Shown: positions 44,068 to 52,741 of the stretch, in pieces
Numbering within the stretch: position 1 is the stretch's first letter
Layout: each line of letters opens with the position of its first letter
DNA from: Mariniblastus sp.
GTDB taxonomy: Bacteria > Planctomycetota > Planctomycetia > Pirellulales > Pirellulaceae
Direction: 5' to 3'
NCBI GenBank assembly: GCA_022447555.1
Contig: JAKVBF010000001.1
Span: forward strand, 87,560-151,559
Length of the DNA: 64,000 bases
Translations under genes and position numbers: made by a program
Notes under the pieces: model-generated
Database searches by the model: none
The model's input: only the letters and a program-made list of their open reading frames with translations
What the model was told of the DNA's origin: nothing

Positions 44068-45570
44068 TCAACGGTCCGATTTCGAGGGCCGTTTTTTTCT
44101 GATCGCTCCACGAGACCAACGCTGCAGACCTCGCAATCGATCCTCGCCACGTTGGAAATACATGAAGTCCAACGACTCCAGTCGTTCAACACACACTTGT
44201 TTCCAGTCCGCTATCCAATTGGGATTGCTCACTTCCAACAATCCAAGTTGATTCATTTTCTGAGTTAGTAATTCAGCAATACACTGATGGCCGTAGATCG
44301 TCGGGTGAACATGGTCTATCAAAAATTGATCTCCGGGAATTCCGCCCACCGACCGTTCCTCAAAATAGGCTCTTACATCGACTACCGGGAGATCATATTT
44401 ACGAGCTGTCTGAAAAATGGCTCCGTGCATTGACTCCAGCATTCGCAAAGGACAAATATCCGAATCTTTGGCTCGTATGAATAACTCATGGGCAACCTTC
44501 CACTGATTTTGGGCCGCCAAACATTGACCTAGTCGATAAGGCAATTCAGCATAATCGGGAGCCAAGATCAACAGCTCTTGGAGTCGCTCGGATTCTTCGA
44601 TGACGCTTGCGAAAGGGCCGGACTGACCGGTTGCAAGCGAATCGACTTGTTGACGAACCTCCATGGGAACCGTTTGTCGGAACTCACTTTTGAAAGGCGC
44701 CGTTCCTCTGAGATTACTGACCGGATTAACCAATATCAGGGGAATCCCAGCCCTTCCTGACATCCTGGCCATCTGGTTCAAATTAAACTCAAAATGAGAA
44801 ACGACACCCTCTCTCCACCGATCATCCCGTTGATAAAATTCAAGGCCGTTTTGGAAATCCAGTTCCGCCTCAACTTCGGCGGGAAGTATCTGGTAGGCAG
44901 CCGAAACCGCCAATCCGCTTCCATTATGTTGCACGAACAGAGAACGGAAAAACCGATAGGTTCTGAAATGTGAGAGCCTTTCATGAAATGACAACAGCCA
45001 TCCCGGTTGCCGTTTGACCACTTCGTAAGTTCGATCCTCGAGAAACTCGTTGTGTCCTGTATAAAGGATGATTAAATCTGGATCATATTTTAGTATCTCT
45101 TTCAAAATCGGCACCAAGCGATAACTCGCGTACGATACGCCGCCGCAGTTGACAACCTCCCAATGTTGCCCCGGATGGGCAGATCTCAACGCCATCTCTA
45201 GCCAACTGGAAAACGAGGTCTCCGTCGAATAAGGCCGGCCTTGCACGGTGGAACCTCCTAGGCAAAAAATCCTAAACCCGTCAGCCGGTTTTTCAGACAA
45301 AAAAGAATCTGGTCGAAATAATGGATAACGTGTTTCAGCAATTTCATACTCGGTTGCGGCGTCGTTTAATACAAACAGTGGACGGACCGTACTGAACCCG
45401 ACATAAGGATCGTGGATTTCATTGGTTTCCTTCCAAGAAATAGAGTGCAAAGCGATCTCGATTGCGACAAACGGTGACAAACCGATCGCAACGGCAAGCA
45501 ATCGGAACATTATTCTCCGATATCGGCGGCGTCGTGGCCGATTCCTTTCCACTGTGGCTAACCCTGACAT
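44068..45570 (-). CDS. SGNH/GDSL-type hydrolase with membrane anchor
   Basis: A basic N-terminus (RPRRRRYRR) and one hydrophobic segment at about residues 22-42 point to a signal-anchored, extracytoplasmic enzyme. The SGNH blocks can be traced: FCLGGSTVQG (block I Ser in GGST), the glycine in VNCGGVSYAS, LYTGHNEF (block III Asn), and DHVHPTIYGHQ (block V Asp/His). Enzymes of this type remove or transfer acyl groups on polysaccharides. A stretch with tetratricopeptide-like spacing sits at about 325-375. It is transcribed divergently, 66 bp from the carbamoyltransferase gene, and likely acts in the same surface-modification module (inference). Confidence 0.82.
   Translation of the reverse strand: MSGLATVERNRPRRRRYRRIMFRLLAVAIGLSPFVAIEIALHSISWKETNEIHDPYVGFSTVRPLFVLNDAATEYEIAETRYPLFRPDSFLSEKPADGFRIFCLGGSTVQGRPYSTETSFSSWLEMALRSAHPGQHWEVVNCGGVSYASYRLVPILKEILKYDPDLIILYTGHNEFLEDRTYEVVKRQPGWLLSFHERLSHFRTYRFFRSLFVQHNGSGLAVSAAYQILPAEVEAELDFQNGLEFYQRDDRWREGVVSHFEFNLNQMARMSGRAGIPLILVNPVSNLRGTAPFKSEFRQTVPMEVRQQVDSLATGQSGPFASVIEESERLQELLILAPDYAELPYRLGQCLAAQNQWKVAHELFIRAKDSDICPLRMLESMHGAIFQTARKYDLPVVDVRAYFEERSVGGIPGDQFLIDHVHPTIYGHQCIAELLTQKMNQLGLLEVSNPNWIADWKQVCVERLESLDFMYFQRGEDRLRGLQRWSRGAIRKKRPSKSDR
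44070..44099 (+). terminator. Intrinsic terminator of the response regulator gene
   Basis: AACGGTCC (44070-44077) pairs with GGGCCGTT (44086-44093) over an 8-nt loop, with one G-T pair, and is followed by seven T. The hairpin lies inside the last codons of the convergent SGNH gene, whose stop codon is at 44068-44070, so the two 3' ends overlap. Confidence 0.8.
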
Positions 45571-45636
45571 TACGGTTTCGTTTCTGTTTGCTTACAATGG
45601 ATGAGTTCAGAAATGTGATACGTAACAGGTGGAATC

Positions 45637-47433
45637 GTGAGTGCGGTGCTGGGAATTTCAGCGTATTACCATGACTCAGCAGCGGCGTTGCTGGTTGATG
45701 GCAAGCTCGTAGCCGCAGCCCAGGAAGAGCGATTCACCCGTCAGAAACACGACTCCGGATTTCCCACCCTAGCAGCTAATTATTGCATGGAGCGCAGTGG
45801 GTTGGGATATGGCGATTTGGACTATGTCGCCTTTTATGAAAAACCGTATCGGAAATTTGAACGTTTACTGGAAACCTATCTCGCCACGGCTCCCCGCGGT
45901 TGGCCCGCGTTTGCGGCGGCGATACCAACTTGGCTTCGACAAAAGCTACATCTTTCTCGCGATATCCATCGACACTTACAACGCCAATTCAAAGGCCGGA
46001 TTATCTTCCCATCCCACCACGAATCCCATGCCGCCAGTGCTTTTTTTGCATCCCCCTTTGAGCATGCTGCAATCCTAACCGCCGATGGCGTCGGCGAGTG
46101 GGAAACAACGACCTTGGGTACCGGCCAGCAAAATAGGATCGAGCTATTCAAAAGCTTGGAATTCCCACATTCCTTAGGGTTGCTTTATTCAGCTTTCACT
46201 TCGTTTTGCGGTTTTAGTATTAACTCCGGCGAAGCAAAGCTAATGGGTCTGGCCCCCTTTGGGCAACCCAACTATGTCGAAGACATCCGGCAAAATTTGA
46301 TTGATGTCAAACCGGATGGTTCGTTTCGGCTGGATCTAAGTTATTTCAACTTTCATAAAGGCCTCACCATGACGTCTGGCCGATTCCACCGATTATTTGG
46401 TGGACCTCCTCGAAAACCGGAAACCGAAATCACACAACGGGAAATGGATCTGGCGTCGTCTATCCAAGTGACCATTGAAGACATTCTCCTGAAGATGGTC
46501 CATCATCTGCATCAAGAAACCGGCTTAGAAAACCTCTGCATTGCAGGTGGCTTAGGACTGAATTGTGTTGCCAACGGGCTCCTCCGTCGCGAGGGCCCCT
46601 TCAACCAGATTTGGGTGCAACCTGCCGCTGGGGATTCCGGCGGTTCCATCGGTGCAGCAATGTTCGCGTGGCATCAGCTACTAGGAAATATGAGGAATCA
46701 AAAACAAGCAAAGCTCGGCGCAATGCCCGTCTATACAGGGCCTGAATACGAACCAAGTCACATTCAGTCAACGATCCGAGACGCCGGTCTCCCCGATGAA
46801 AGCGTGTCCATCGAATCCTTCGATAGCGAAAGTGACGACTCACTATTGGAACGCGTCAGTGAACTGTTAATCCATAAAAAAGTGATCGGGTGGTTTCATG
46901 GTAGGATGGAAATGGGGCCCCGGGCTTTAGGAAATCGCAGCATCCTCGCCGATCCGCGCTGCCCCGAGATGCAAGATCATATCAATCGCGATATAAAATT
47001 CAGAGAGTCATTCCGCCCCTTTGCGCCAGTCGCTTTGGCCTCCCAAGCTCACCACTTTTTTGAGGTTCCTCAAGATTACGAATCCCCGTTCATGCTGTTT
47101 ACTGAAATAGTAAAACCAAACACTCGACACGGCACCGGAAATCCACTCGCCAACCTTCCCTCAATCACTCACGTAAATCAATCAGCTCGTCTACAAACGG
47201 TTACCGCAGAACAAAATGCCCCACTCGCAAAATTACTGGAAGTGTTTGCCTCGAAAACTGGCTGCCCTGTTTTGCTAAACACGAGTCTTAATGTCCGAGG
47301 ACAGCCAATCGCCTGCTCTCCAGTGGATGCAATTAAAATTTTCAAAACAACGCAACTCGATGCCCTTGTTTTAGGTAATATCCTATTGCGTAAAATTTAT
47401 TCTGATGACAAAAACGCTAGTGAGCACCCGTAA
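45637..47433 (+). CDS. Carbamoyltransferase (NodU/CmcH/SxtI family)
   Basis: The protein has the two-domain architecture of O-carbamoyltransferases. The N-terminal Kae1/YrdC-related ASKHA domain has GISAYYHDSAAALLVDG at its start, HHESHAASAFFASPF for the catalytic/metal histidines, DGVGEW, and GGLGLNCVANG. The C-terminal domain has GRMEMGPRALGNRSIL (about 425-440) and FRPFAP. It carbamoylates hydroxyl groups using carbamoyl phosphate; the acceptor is unknown. The start is a GTG at 45637. It overlaps the next gene by one base (TAATG). Together with the following two genes it reproduces the sxtI-sxtJ-sxtK order of saxitoxin clusters, although nothing else of such a cluster is present. Confidence 0.9.
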   Translation: MSAVLGISAYYHDSAAALLVDGKLVAAAQEERFTRQKHDSGFPTLAANYCMERSGLGYGDLDYVAFYEKPYRKFERLLETYLATAPRGWPAFAAAIPTWLRQKLHLSRDIHRHLQRQFKGRIIFPSHHESHAASAFFASPFEHAAILTADGVGEWETTTLGTGQQNRIELFKSLEFPHSLGLLYSAFTSFCGFSINSGEAKLMGLAPFGQPNYVEDIRQNLIDVKPDGSFRLDLSYFNFHKGLTMTSGRFHRLFGGPPRKPETEITQREMDLASSIQVTIEDILLKMVHHLHQETGLENLCIAGGLGLNCVANGLLRREGPFNQIWVQPAAGDSGGSIGAAMFAWHQLLGNMRNQKQAKLGAMPVYTGPEYEPSHIQSTIRDAGLPDESVSIESFDSESDDSLLERVSELLIHKKVIGWFHGRMEMGPRALGNRSILADPRCPEMQDHINRDIKFRESFRPFAPVALASQAHHFFEVPQDYESPFMLFTEIVKPNTRHGTGNPLANLPSITHVNQSARLQTVTAEQNAPLAKLLEVFASKTGCPVLLNTSLNVRGQPIACSPVDAIKIFKTTQLDALVLGNILLRKIYSDDKNASEHP

Positions 47434-47843
47434 TGCAACCAGAATCCACTCATCCATCGAAAGACCTTTGGCAGATGGCCTACTGGCAAATCCCTTTAGC
47501 CGGCTTGGCATCTGCAACCGCATGCCTCTCTTTCGGTGGCTCATTTTACCTGTCAATCGGTTTCCTTATCGCGAGTTTATCGCTCGCTGTTGCAGCGTTG
47601 CAATACCCAAGTCGCTTCACGCCACTCGCCCATAAAATCAACCAGATCATCCGAAAAATTGCGACTTGGTTGACCTGGATTCTTTTATTGTTGGTATTTT
47701 TTCTAATACTGACTCCTTACGCCATTCTGCTCAGAAGATTAGGGCATCGACCATTGCAATCAGAGTTTGATCAGGATTCGACTTCCTACTGGAAGCTGCG
47801 TAAACTGCCCGATTCAAAAACTAGCTACCTCCGTCAATTTTAG
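47433..47843 (+). CDS. SxtJ-family small membrane protein
   Basis: 136 residues with two or three transmembrane segments (about 20-58 as a pair and 70-95). A C-terminal motif reads RRLGHRPLQSEFD, then STSYWKLR, the pattern of SxtJ-family proteins. These proteins of unknown function are found beside O-carbamoyltransferases. The ATG overlaps the carbamoyltransferase stop by one base. A role in anchoring or presenting the carbamoyltransferase at the membrane would fit but is not established. Confidence 0.82.
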   Translation: MQPESTHPSKDLWQMAYWQIPLAGLASATACLSFGGSFYLSIGFLIASLSLAVAALQYPSRFTPLAHKINQIIRKIATWLTWILLLLVFFLILTPYAILLRRLGHRPLQSEFDQDSTSYWKLRKLPDSKTSYLRQF

Positions 47844-47861
47844 CGATCTCCAAAGATTTCG

Positions 47862-48074
47862 GTGAATCCCGTGACTCACTCCGAACACAATGACGACGAT
47901 TTCCTGGCTGAGGTCCGCAGTGGACAACCAACGTTTGTTCGAGAGCTATTGGAATTTCTTCTTAAAAACAAGCGATGGTGGTTAACGCCGATGGTCATTG
48001 TCCTCCTGATTTTGGGGCTCATGATTACGGCCACTAACACGGCGATTGGACCTGCCTTCTACCTGCTTTTTTAG
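47862..48074 (+). CDS. DUF5989-like (SxtK-like) single-pass peptide
   Basis: A 70-residue protein starting with GTG at 47862. After a polar N-terminus it has the hallmark sequence FVRELLEFLLKNKRWWLTP followed by one transmembrane helix (VIVLLILGLMI) and a short end with PAFYLLF. This matches the DUF5989/SxtK pattern of tiny proteins located after SxtJ. It is likely to be missed by annotation because of its size and GTG start. It ends the module; the next gene is on the other strand 20 bases away. Confidence 0.8.
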   Translation: MNPVTHSEHNDDDFLAEVRSGQPTFVRELLEFLLKNKRWWLTPMVIVLLILGLMITATNTAIGPAFYLLF

Positions 48075-48093
48075 GCAGAAACCTCGATTCTTC

Positions 48094-48909
48094 TTAATGC
48101 CAATCGGCGTATAACTCCGGTCGACGGTCACGGAGAAACAATCGCCGAGCATGAGACTCGTTGACCTGGCTTGTTTCGATCTCGCAAAATAGAATTTCAT
48201 CAACCCCCTCTCCCGCCCTCGCGATCACGTTTCCTTGGGGATCGCACACAAATGATTCGCCAGCAAATGTCAGTTCAGGTTCTTTGCCAACTCGGTTGCA
48301 CAGGGCCGTGAAATATCCATTTTGAAATGCTGCCACTTGCAACTCCGCTTCATAAAGACCTTCAGGCCATTCCCCGACGGCGCCGGCTTGAGGAACCACT
48401 ACCAGTTCCGCCCCGGCAATGGCCATGGCTCGCATGTATTCGGGATAATGTCGGTCGTAGCAGATGGCCACTCCGATGCGTCCACGTTGTGTATCGTAAA
48501 CCGGTGCACCACGATCGCCAGGCTGATAATAGCCCTGTTCATGAAAGCAGGGGTAGTCCGTGATATGAACCATCCTCGTGGTCCCTAAGATCGAACCGTC
48601 CGTATCTATTACGGGCGAACTGTCGTACGTGAGCTGGCCGTCTCGTTCAAAAAGATTAAGCACAAAAACAACTTGATGCTCAACGGCAAGTCGACAGAAC
48701 AAGTCGGTCGTCGGGCCGGGAATCGTTTCCGCCAGTTGTTCAAAATCTGCCTCGGCAGGAACTTGCGGATAAAATGGTTCAAAAGCTAGTTCCGCAAAAC
48801 AAATCACGTTGGCACCTGACTCAATGGCCGACCGAGCCGAAGCTAACCCCCGTTTTAGATTCGCCGATTTGTCTCGGGACGCATGTTGCTGAATCAGTGC
48901 GATTTTCAT
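48094..48909 (-). CDS. Carbon-nitrogen hydrolase (nitrilase superfamily, AguB-like) lacking the usual catalytic lysine
   Basis: The nitrilase fold with Glu E40 (CFAELAFEP) and nucleophile C150 (AICYDRHYPE) in their expected motifs. The segment that normally contributes the catalytic lysine (YRK-x-HI) reads TTRMVHI, so the lysine position is M113. The rest (DYPCFHEQGYYQPGDRG, EWPEGLYEAELQVAA, NRVGKEPELTFAGESFV) resembles N-carbamoylputrescine amidase-like proteins. Either a variant mechanism or a non-hydrolytic role is possible. The ATG at 48909 (MKIALIQQ) is chosen over a GTG seven codons upstream. It converges with the DUF5989 gene. Confidence 0.85.
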   Translation of the reverse strand: MKIALIQQHASRDKSANLKRGLASARSAIESGANVICFAELAFEPFYPQVPAEADFEQLAETIPGPTTDLFCRLAVEHQVVFVLNLFERDGQLTYDSSPVIDTDGSILGTTRMVHITDYPCFHEQGYYQPGDRGAPVYDTQRGRIGVAICYDRHYPEYMRAMAIAGAELVVVPQAGAVGEWPEGLYEAELQVAAFQNGYFTALCNRVGKEPELTFAGESFVCDPQGNVIARAGEGVDEILFCEIETSQVNESHARRLFLRDRRPELYADWH

Positions 48910-49076
48910 GAAATTTATCTCTAATGACACAAGTAAAATTTTATCGCTTGGTGGTTGGAGTGCCCTGTTTCAGTTAGATTTCTAAATCAACGCAACTTGA
49001 TATCACGAACCACTTCGTTGAAATCCAAACACAATCAATCCAAACACAATCACACTTCGTCTTACCGAGTCATACC

Positions 49077-49910
49077 ATGCATCACCTACGACTTGCTCTT
49101 CTGATGTGCCTCTTCATTTTGAATGGATGCGAGGCTCCTCCAGCAACTGGTCAATCGATACTAGTAAATCCGGCGGAGACGACTTCGCTACAGGATCTCG
49201 AGCGGCTTGGGTTTGCCGAATCTCAAAAAGGCAATTATCCGAAAGCAATCGAGTACGCTCGCAAGATCTTAGCCCAAAATCCAAAGTCTTTGGAAGCCAT
49301 CCTGCTTATCGGCGATTGCAGTTTTATGATGGGTGACGTGAAGCAATCAATCAAAAGTTTCGATCGCGCAATCGCAATCCAACCACAGCTGGAGCCCAAA
49401 TTATGGCAACGAGGCTTAGCCTTGTATTACGCTGATCGATTCCATGACGGTCAGGCCCAATTTGAAACACATCAATCGTACAACTCACAAGATGTTGAAA
49501 ATGCTGTCTGGCATATCCTATGTACTTCCAAAACCGTCGGACTAGAAAAAGCCCGTGAAACATTCATCCCCATCACCAATGACACCCGAATCCCGATGAA
49601 ACAAATCCATAATCTGTTTGGTGGAACTGGAGATGTTGATTCTGTTTTTAAAGCAGCCCAAGAGACGCCCGCGCTGGCCCGCTCGAAGGCGTTCCAGCTT
49701 TACTATGCCCACCTTTACACTGGCTTGTATTATGACATGATCGGCGATCGAACGAACTCGATCTTGCAGATGCGGGAGGCAGCCAAAATCAATCCAATTT
49801 CTAAAAGTCAACTAATGGGCAGCGTTGCGGATGTGCACCTGATGATGAGAGAGCCCTCAAAAAAAGAAGCCCCCTCTGAAGACCAAAAGAGAAAGACATC
49901 CGATCGATAA
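49077..49910 (+). CDS. TPR-containing lipoprotein
   Basis: The N-terminus is a lipoprotein signal with lipobox LNGC (Cys18). Tetratricopeptide-like repeats follow: ERLGFAESQKGNYPKAIEYA, then LEAILLIGDCSFMMGDVKQS, and AIAIQPQLEPKLWQRGLAL. The remainder is helical without clear repeats, and a charged tail (KKEAPSEDQKRK) ends the protein. It should be diacylated by Lgt and exported. TPR domains bind proteins; no partner is obvious. Confidence 0.82.
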   Translation: MHHLRLALLMCLFILNGCEAPPATGQSILVNPAETTSLQDLERLGFAESQKGNYPKAIEYARKILAQNPKSLEAILLIGDCSFMMGDVKQSIKSFDRAIAIQPQLEPKLWQRGLALYYADRFHDGQAQFETHQSYNSQDVENAVWHILCTSKTVGLEKARETFIPITNDTRIPMKQIHNLFGGTGDVDSVFKAAQETPALARSKAFQLYYAHLYTGLYYDMIGDRTNSILQMREAAKINPISKSQLMGSVADVHLMMREPSKKEAPSEDQKRKTSDR

Positions 49911-50316
49911 TGCCTCGGAAGCTAAACGGCAAAGAGCCTGCTTATACAAATCTAACGCCCGACCAGTCTAGGGAGTGGTCGGGCGCTAAAAAGATCATTT
50001 ACGGTTTAACGGGATGTTGAGAATTCCATCACAAAGAATCCTCAACCGTGAGCCTTTGGTGGATCTTGCATCAGCGATGCCCTCCGGTGGGAAAAGTTTT
50101 CAGCCTCGTATGCGATAAGTTTAACGATCCGTGCAAATCAGGCAATTTTATAAATCCTTTTTCTACGGCGAAGCGCGCCCGATCACCCCGCGTTCGCTGG
50201 TTTTTAAGAGAAAACATTGGTATCAAGATACTCTTTGACGAGAACGCCACTTAGCATCGACGGGGTTAGGCGTGGTGCGTTCGGCAGCCCTTTTACCTCA
50301 GCTGCCGCGTGACTTT
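49911..50316. other. Gene-free stretch with one strong hairpin
   Basis: About 400 bases between the TPR gene and the convergent PIN-TRAM gene. Short frames exist but lack start signals and look non-coding. At 49956-49985 there is a perfect 10-bp inverted repeat (CGCCCGACCA with TGGTCGGGCG, 10-nt loop). It lies 46 bases past the TPR stop and may end or stabilise that transcript although it lacks a T-run. Nothing else is recognised. Confidence 0.45.
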
Positions 50317-51366
50317 TCAGTTGACTGTGTCGAATTTTCCAAAGACCATTCTTCCAGCACTAGTTTGCAACATGCTGGTAACCGTTATTTCGACATTCTG
50401 ATTGATGTGATCCCGACCGTCTTCAACAACGATCATGGTCCCGTCGTCGAGATAGCCAACTCCCTGCCCTGGTCCCTCACCTTGCTTGACGATCCGTATG
50501 GCGACTTGCTCACCCGGCAGAAAAACCGGTTTCAGTGAGTTGGCCACTTCATTCAGATTGATCACAGGGACATTATGTAGCTTGGCAACTTTGTTGAGGT
50601 TGAAGTCACCGGTTACCACTTTTCCATCCAGATGCCGAGCCAGCAACAATAATTTCATATCTACCGGCTGTCCTTCCATTTCGGGCAGTTCTCGATCATA
50701 GACTTTGAAATCAATTTTTGTATTACCTCTCAGACGGTTCAATATATCGAGCCCTCGACGTCCACGTGCCCGCCTCATTTTATCCCCACTGTCTGCAATC
50801 CCCTGCAGCTCTGCCAGAACAAAACGAGGCATGATCAACTGGTTATCAATCACTCCCGTCTCAATGATGTCGGCAATTCTACCGTCAATCACAACGCTCG
50901 TATCCAACACGTACGGCTTCGCTCCCTTTACGTCTTTCGTGAATTCAACATAAGGGATGATGAAACGAAAATCATCTCGAGTTTGCCAAAGAACGCTGAC
51001 GCACAAATAGCAAATCGCCGTTCCTGCAAAGGCAATCACCAGCGTCTTCACGGTCTCTCGACTCACTGCCCATCCTGAGTCTTCGCCAGCATCCAGCAAG
51101 TCTTGAAAAATCGGTGTTAGTGCAAGCCCGATAATATAAGTCAGGAACAGCCCAATCAATAAACCAAAGTAGATGCTGGTGATGAGATCAATTCGTTTTT
51201 TTCGTATCAAGACGTCTAGGCCAATCATTGCCAAGGCGCCAATGAAAAAAAGGACCACGACCAAAACACCTTTGTTGTTTCCGCTGATTTCCGGGTTTTG
51301 AGCCAGTGAAACTCCTAACCCCACCGTCACCAGTAAAAAACACGCCCGAAGGACCCAAAGTGCCAT
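50317..51366 (-). CDS. Membrane-anchored PIN-TRAM domain protein (YacL-like)
   Basis: Four hydrophobic segments occupy about residues 1-125. A PIN nuclease domain follows (about 150-265) with the first acidic residue in YVLDTSVVIDGR, a second acidic cluster around VLAELQGIAD, and VTGDFNLNKVA near its end. The TRAM domain at about 285-345 (GEQVAIRIVKQGEG to ITVTSMLQTSAGRMVFGKF) should bind RNA. This is the YacL/PilT-N architecture. Family members are putative membrane-tethered ribonucleases; the target is unknown. It is not beside an antitoxin, so it is not a VapC-type toxin. Confidence 0.88.
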   Translation of the reverse strand: MALWVLRACFLLVTVGLGVSLAQNPEISGNNKGVLVVVLFFIGALAMIGLDVLIRKKRIDLITSIYFGLLIGLFLTYIIGLALTPIFQDLLDAGEDSGWAVSRETVKTLVIAFAGTAICYLCVSVLWQTRDDFRFIIPYVEFTKDVKGAKPYVLDTSVVIDGRIADIIETGVIDNQLIMPRFVLAELQGIADSGDKMRRARGRRGLDILNRLRGNTKIDFKVYDRELPEMEGQPVDMKLLLLARHLDGKVVTGDFNLNKVAKLHNVPVINLNEVANSLKPVFLPGEQVAIRIVKQGEGPGQGVGYLDDGTMIVVEDGRDHINQNVEITVTSMLQTSAGRMVFGKFDTVN

Positions 51367-51588
51367 AACTACATCAACCTATAAATAAACCGATAAACGG
51401 GTCGGCCTTTATGAATTAGACCGACACCAAGATAAATTGTTATTCGCCGCACACCGTTGAGCGATTCAAAACGACGTCAAGAAATAAACAAATGGGACGC
51501 TCTGGTTCGAATCTCGTTGAAACGCGACACGCTTGACCATGATTCTAAGCGGCCAAGGTATCCACTGTACACCTGCTGCGAGAATCTC

Positions 51589-52719
51589 TCAGGAACTGGA
51601 GAACATTCGGCGATAAGTTTCTTCGCAAAAATGGTCCGTCATCCCTGCGATATATTCAACGGCCATTCGGCGAACACCTACTTTTTCACACCTAGGCAGG
51701 TATTTTTCGGGAAAACACGAGCGGTTTTCCGAGTATTCGCAGAACATTTCTTTTAGCCGTGCCTGCGCTGCCTCACGCACCTTTATTAAATCTGGGTGTC
51801 GGTAGACTTTGGCATAAAGAAAAGATTCCAGTTCTTTTTTCTGTTCCGCCAATTCAGGCGGGGGACCGATTAGGAAATCGCTGTCAATCACCTGTTGCGT
51901 GTTTTCAAAAGCTCGTTCCTTCAGCTGTTGAGACGTGTGTTTCAGCAGACAGGTAACTTGGTGATTCACCAAACGATGGACGACCGCTTTCCGCAATAAT
52001 TCACCATTCAGTCCAGAGTACCGTTTCTGTACGTAGGCTAATGCCTCTTGGACCAGCCCGAGATGTGACATTTCATCTAGGGACACCAGTCCCAATTTCA
52101 CCGCGTCGTCAGTATCGTGAGCGTCATAGGTTGTGCTGTCAGCAGCATCCACCAACTGCACTTCAAGCAAGGGTCTTTTCCCCTTGACCTGCTTATCGAC
52201 CCGCGACATCTGCCCCGCTAAAACTTCGCGGGTAAGATTCAAACCGGGGTATTCATGGTAGCGAATCTCGATTTCCTGAACGATCGTCAGTCCAAATTGA
52301 TTGTGAGAAAAACCCCCTTCATCGGCAAGACACTCATTCAACGCATCTTCTCCAGCGTGACCGTAGGGCGGGTGACCCAAGTCATGCATCAACGCCAATG
52401 CTTCGATCAAATCCTCATTCAACATCAGGGCTCGGCCAAGCGTCCGGGCGATCGTCGCGACTTCTTGAGTATGCGTTAATCGCGTTCGATGGTAGTCTCC
52501 CATCTCGCCCGTAAACACCTGCATCTTACCACTCAATCGACGATAGGCCGAACTGTGCAAAATCCGGTCTCGGTCCCGCTGAAACGGACCTCGGTAGGGA
52601 TGCTCCGATTCGGGGCAGAATCGCCCCATCGAATCGGAACTATGCATTGCATAAGGCGCCAGCAACCTACGCTCGCGCTCATCGACGTCCATCATCGAAT
52701 GGGGCGTATCAGTTGCCAT
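51589..52719 (-). CDS. Deoxyguanosinetriphosphate triphosphohydrolase-like protein
   Basis: An HD-domain hydrolase of the Dgt family that removes triphosphate from dNTPs. Motifs: SSAYRRLSGKMQVF, the metal histidine in TRLTHTQEVA (H83), MHDLGHPPYGHAGEDAL with the HD pair at 112-113, and the late helix with DAADSTTYDAHDTDDAV. The length of 376 residues fits the short subfamily. It may balance the dNTP pools supplied by NrdAB. A run of about 220 bases without a gene separates it from the PIN-TRAM gene. Confidence 0.9.
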   Translation of the reverse strand: MATDTPHSMMDVDERERRLLAPYAMHSSDSMGRFCPESEHPYRGPFQRDRDRILHSSAYRRLSGKMQVFTGEMGDYHRTRLTHTQEVATIARTLGRALMLNEDLIEALALMHDLGHPPYGHAGEDALNECLADEGGFSHNQFGLTIVQEIEIRYHEYPGLNLTREVLAGQMSRVDKQVKGKRPLLEVQLVDAADSTTYDAHDTDDAVKLGLVSLDEMSHLGLVQEALAYVQKRYSGLNGELLRKAVVHRLVNHQVTCLLKHTSQQLKERAFENTQQVIDSDFLIGPPPELAEQKKELESFLYAKVYRHPDLIKVREAAQARLKEMFCEYSENRSCFPEKYLPRCEKVGVRRMAVEYIAGMTDHFCEETYRRMFSSS

Positions 52720-52741
52720 GGATGTCCCAGAGTAAAATCAA

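Noticed and set aside
44068-48074. Saxitoxin-type biosynthetic cluster
   Set aside because: Only the I, J and K-like genes are present; the polyketide-like, amidinotransferase and cyclase genes of such clusters are absent.
50048-50254. 68-codon plus-strand frame in the gap before the PIN-TRAM gene
   Set aside because: GTG start without ribosome site and an improbable composition; no neighbours in the same direction.
50317-51366. VapC-type toxin (PIN domain) of a toxin-antitoxin pair
   Set aside because: The PIN domain is fused to four transmembrane segments and a TRAM domain, and no antitoxin gene is adjacent.
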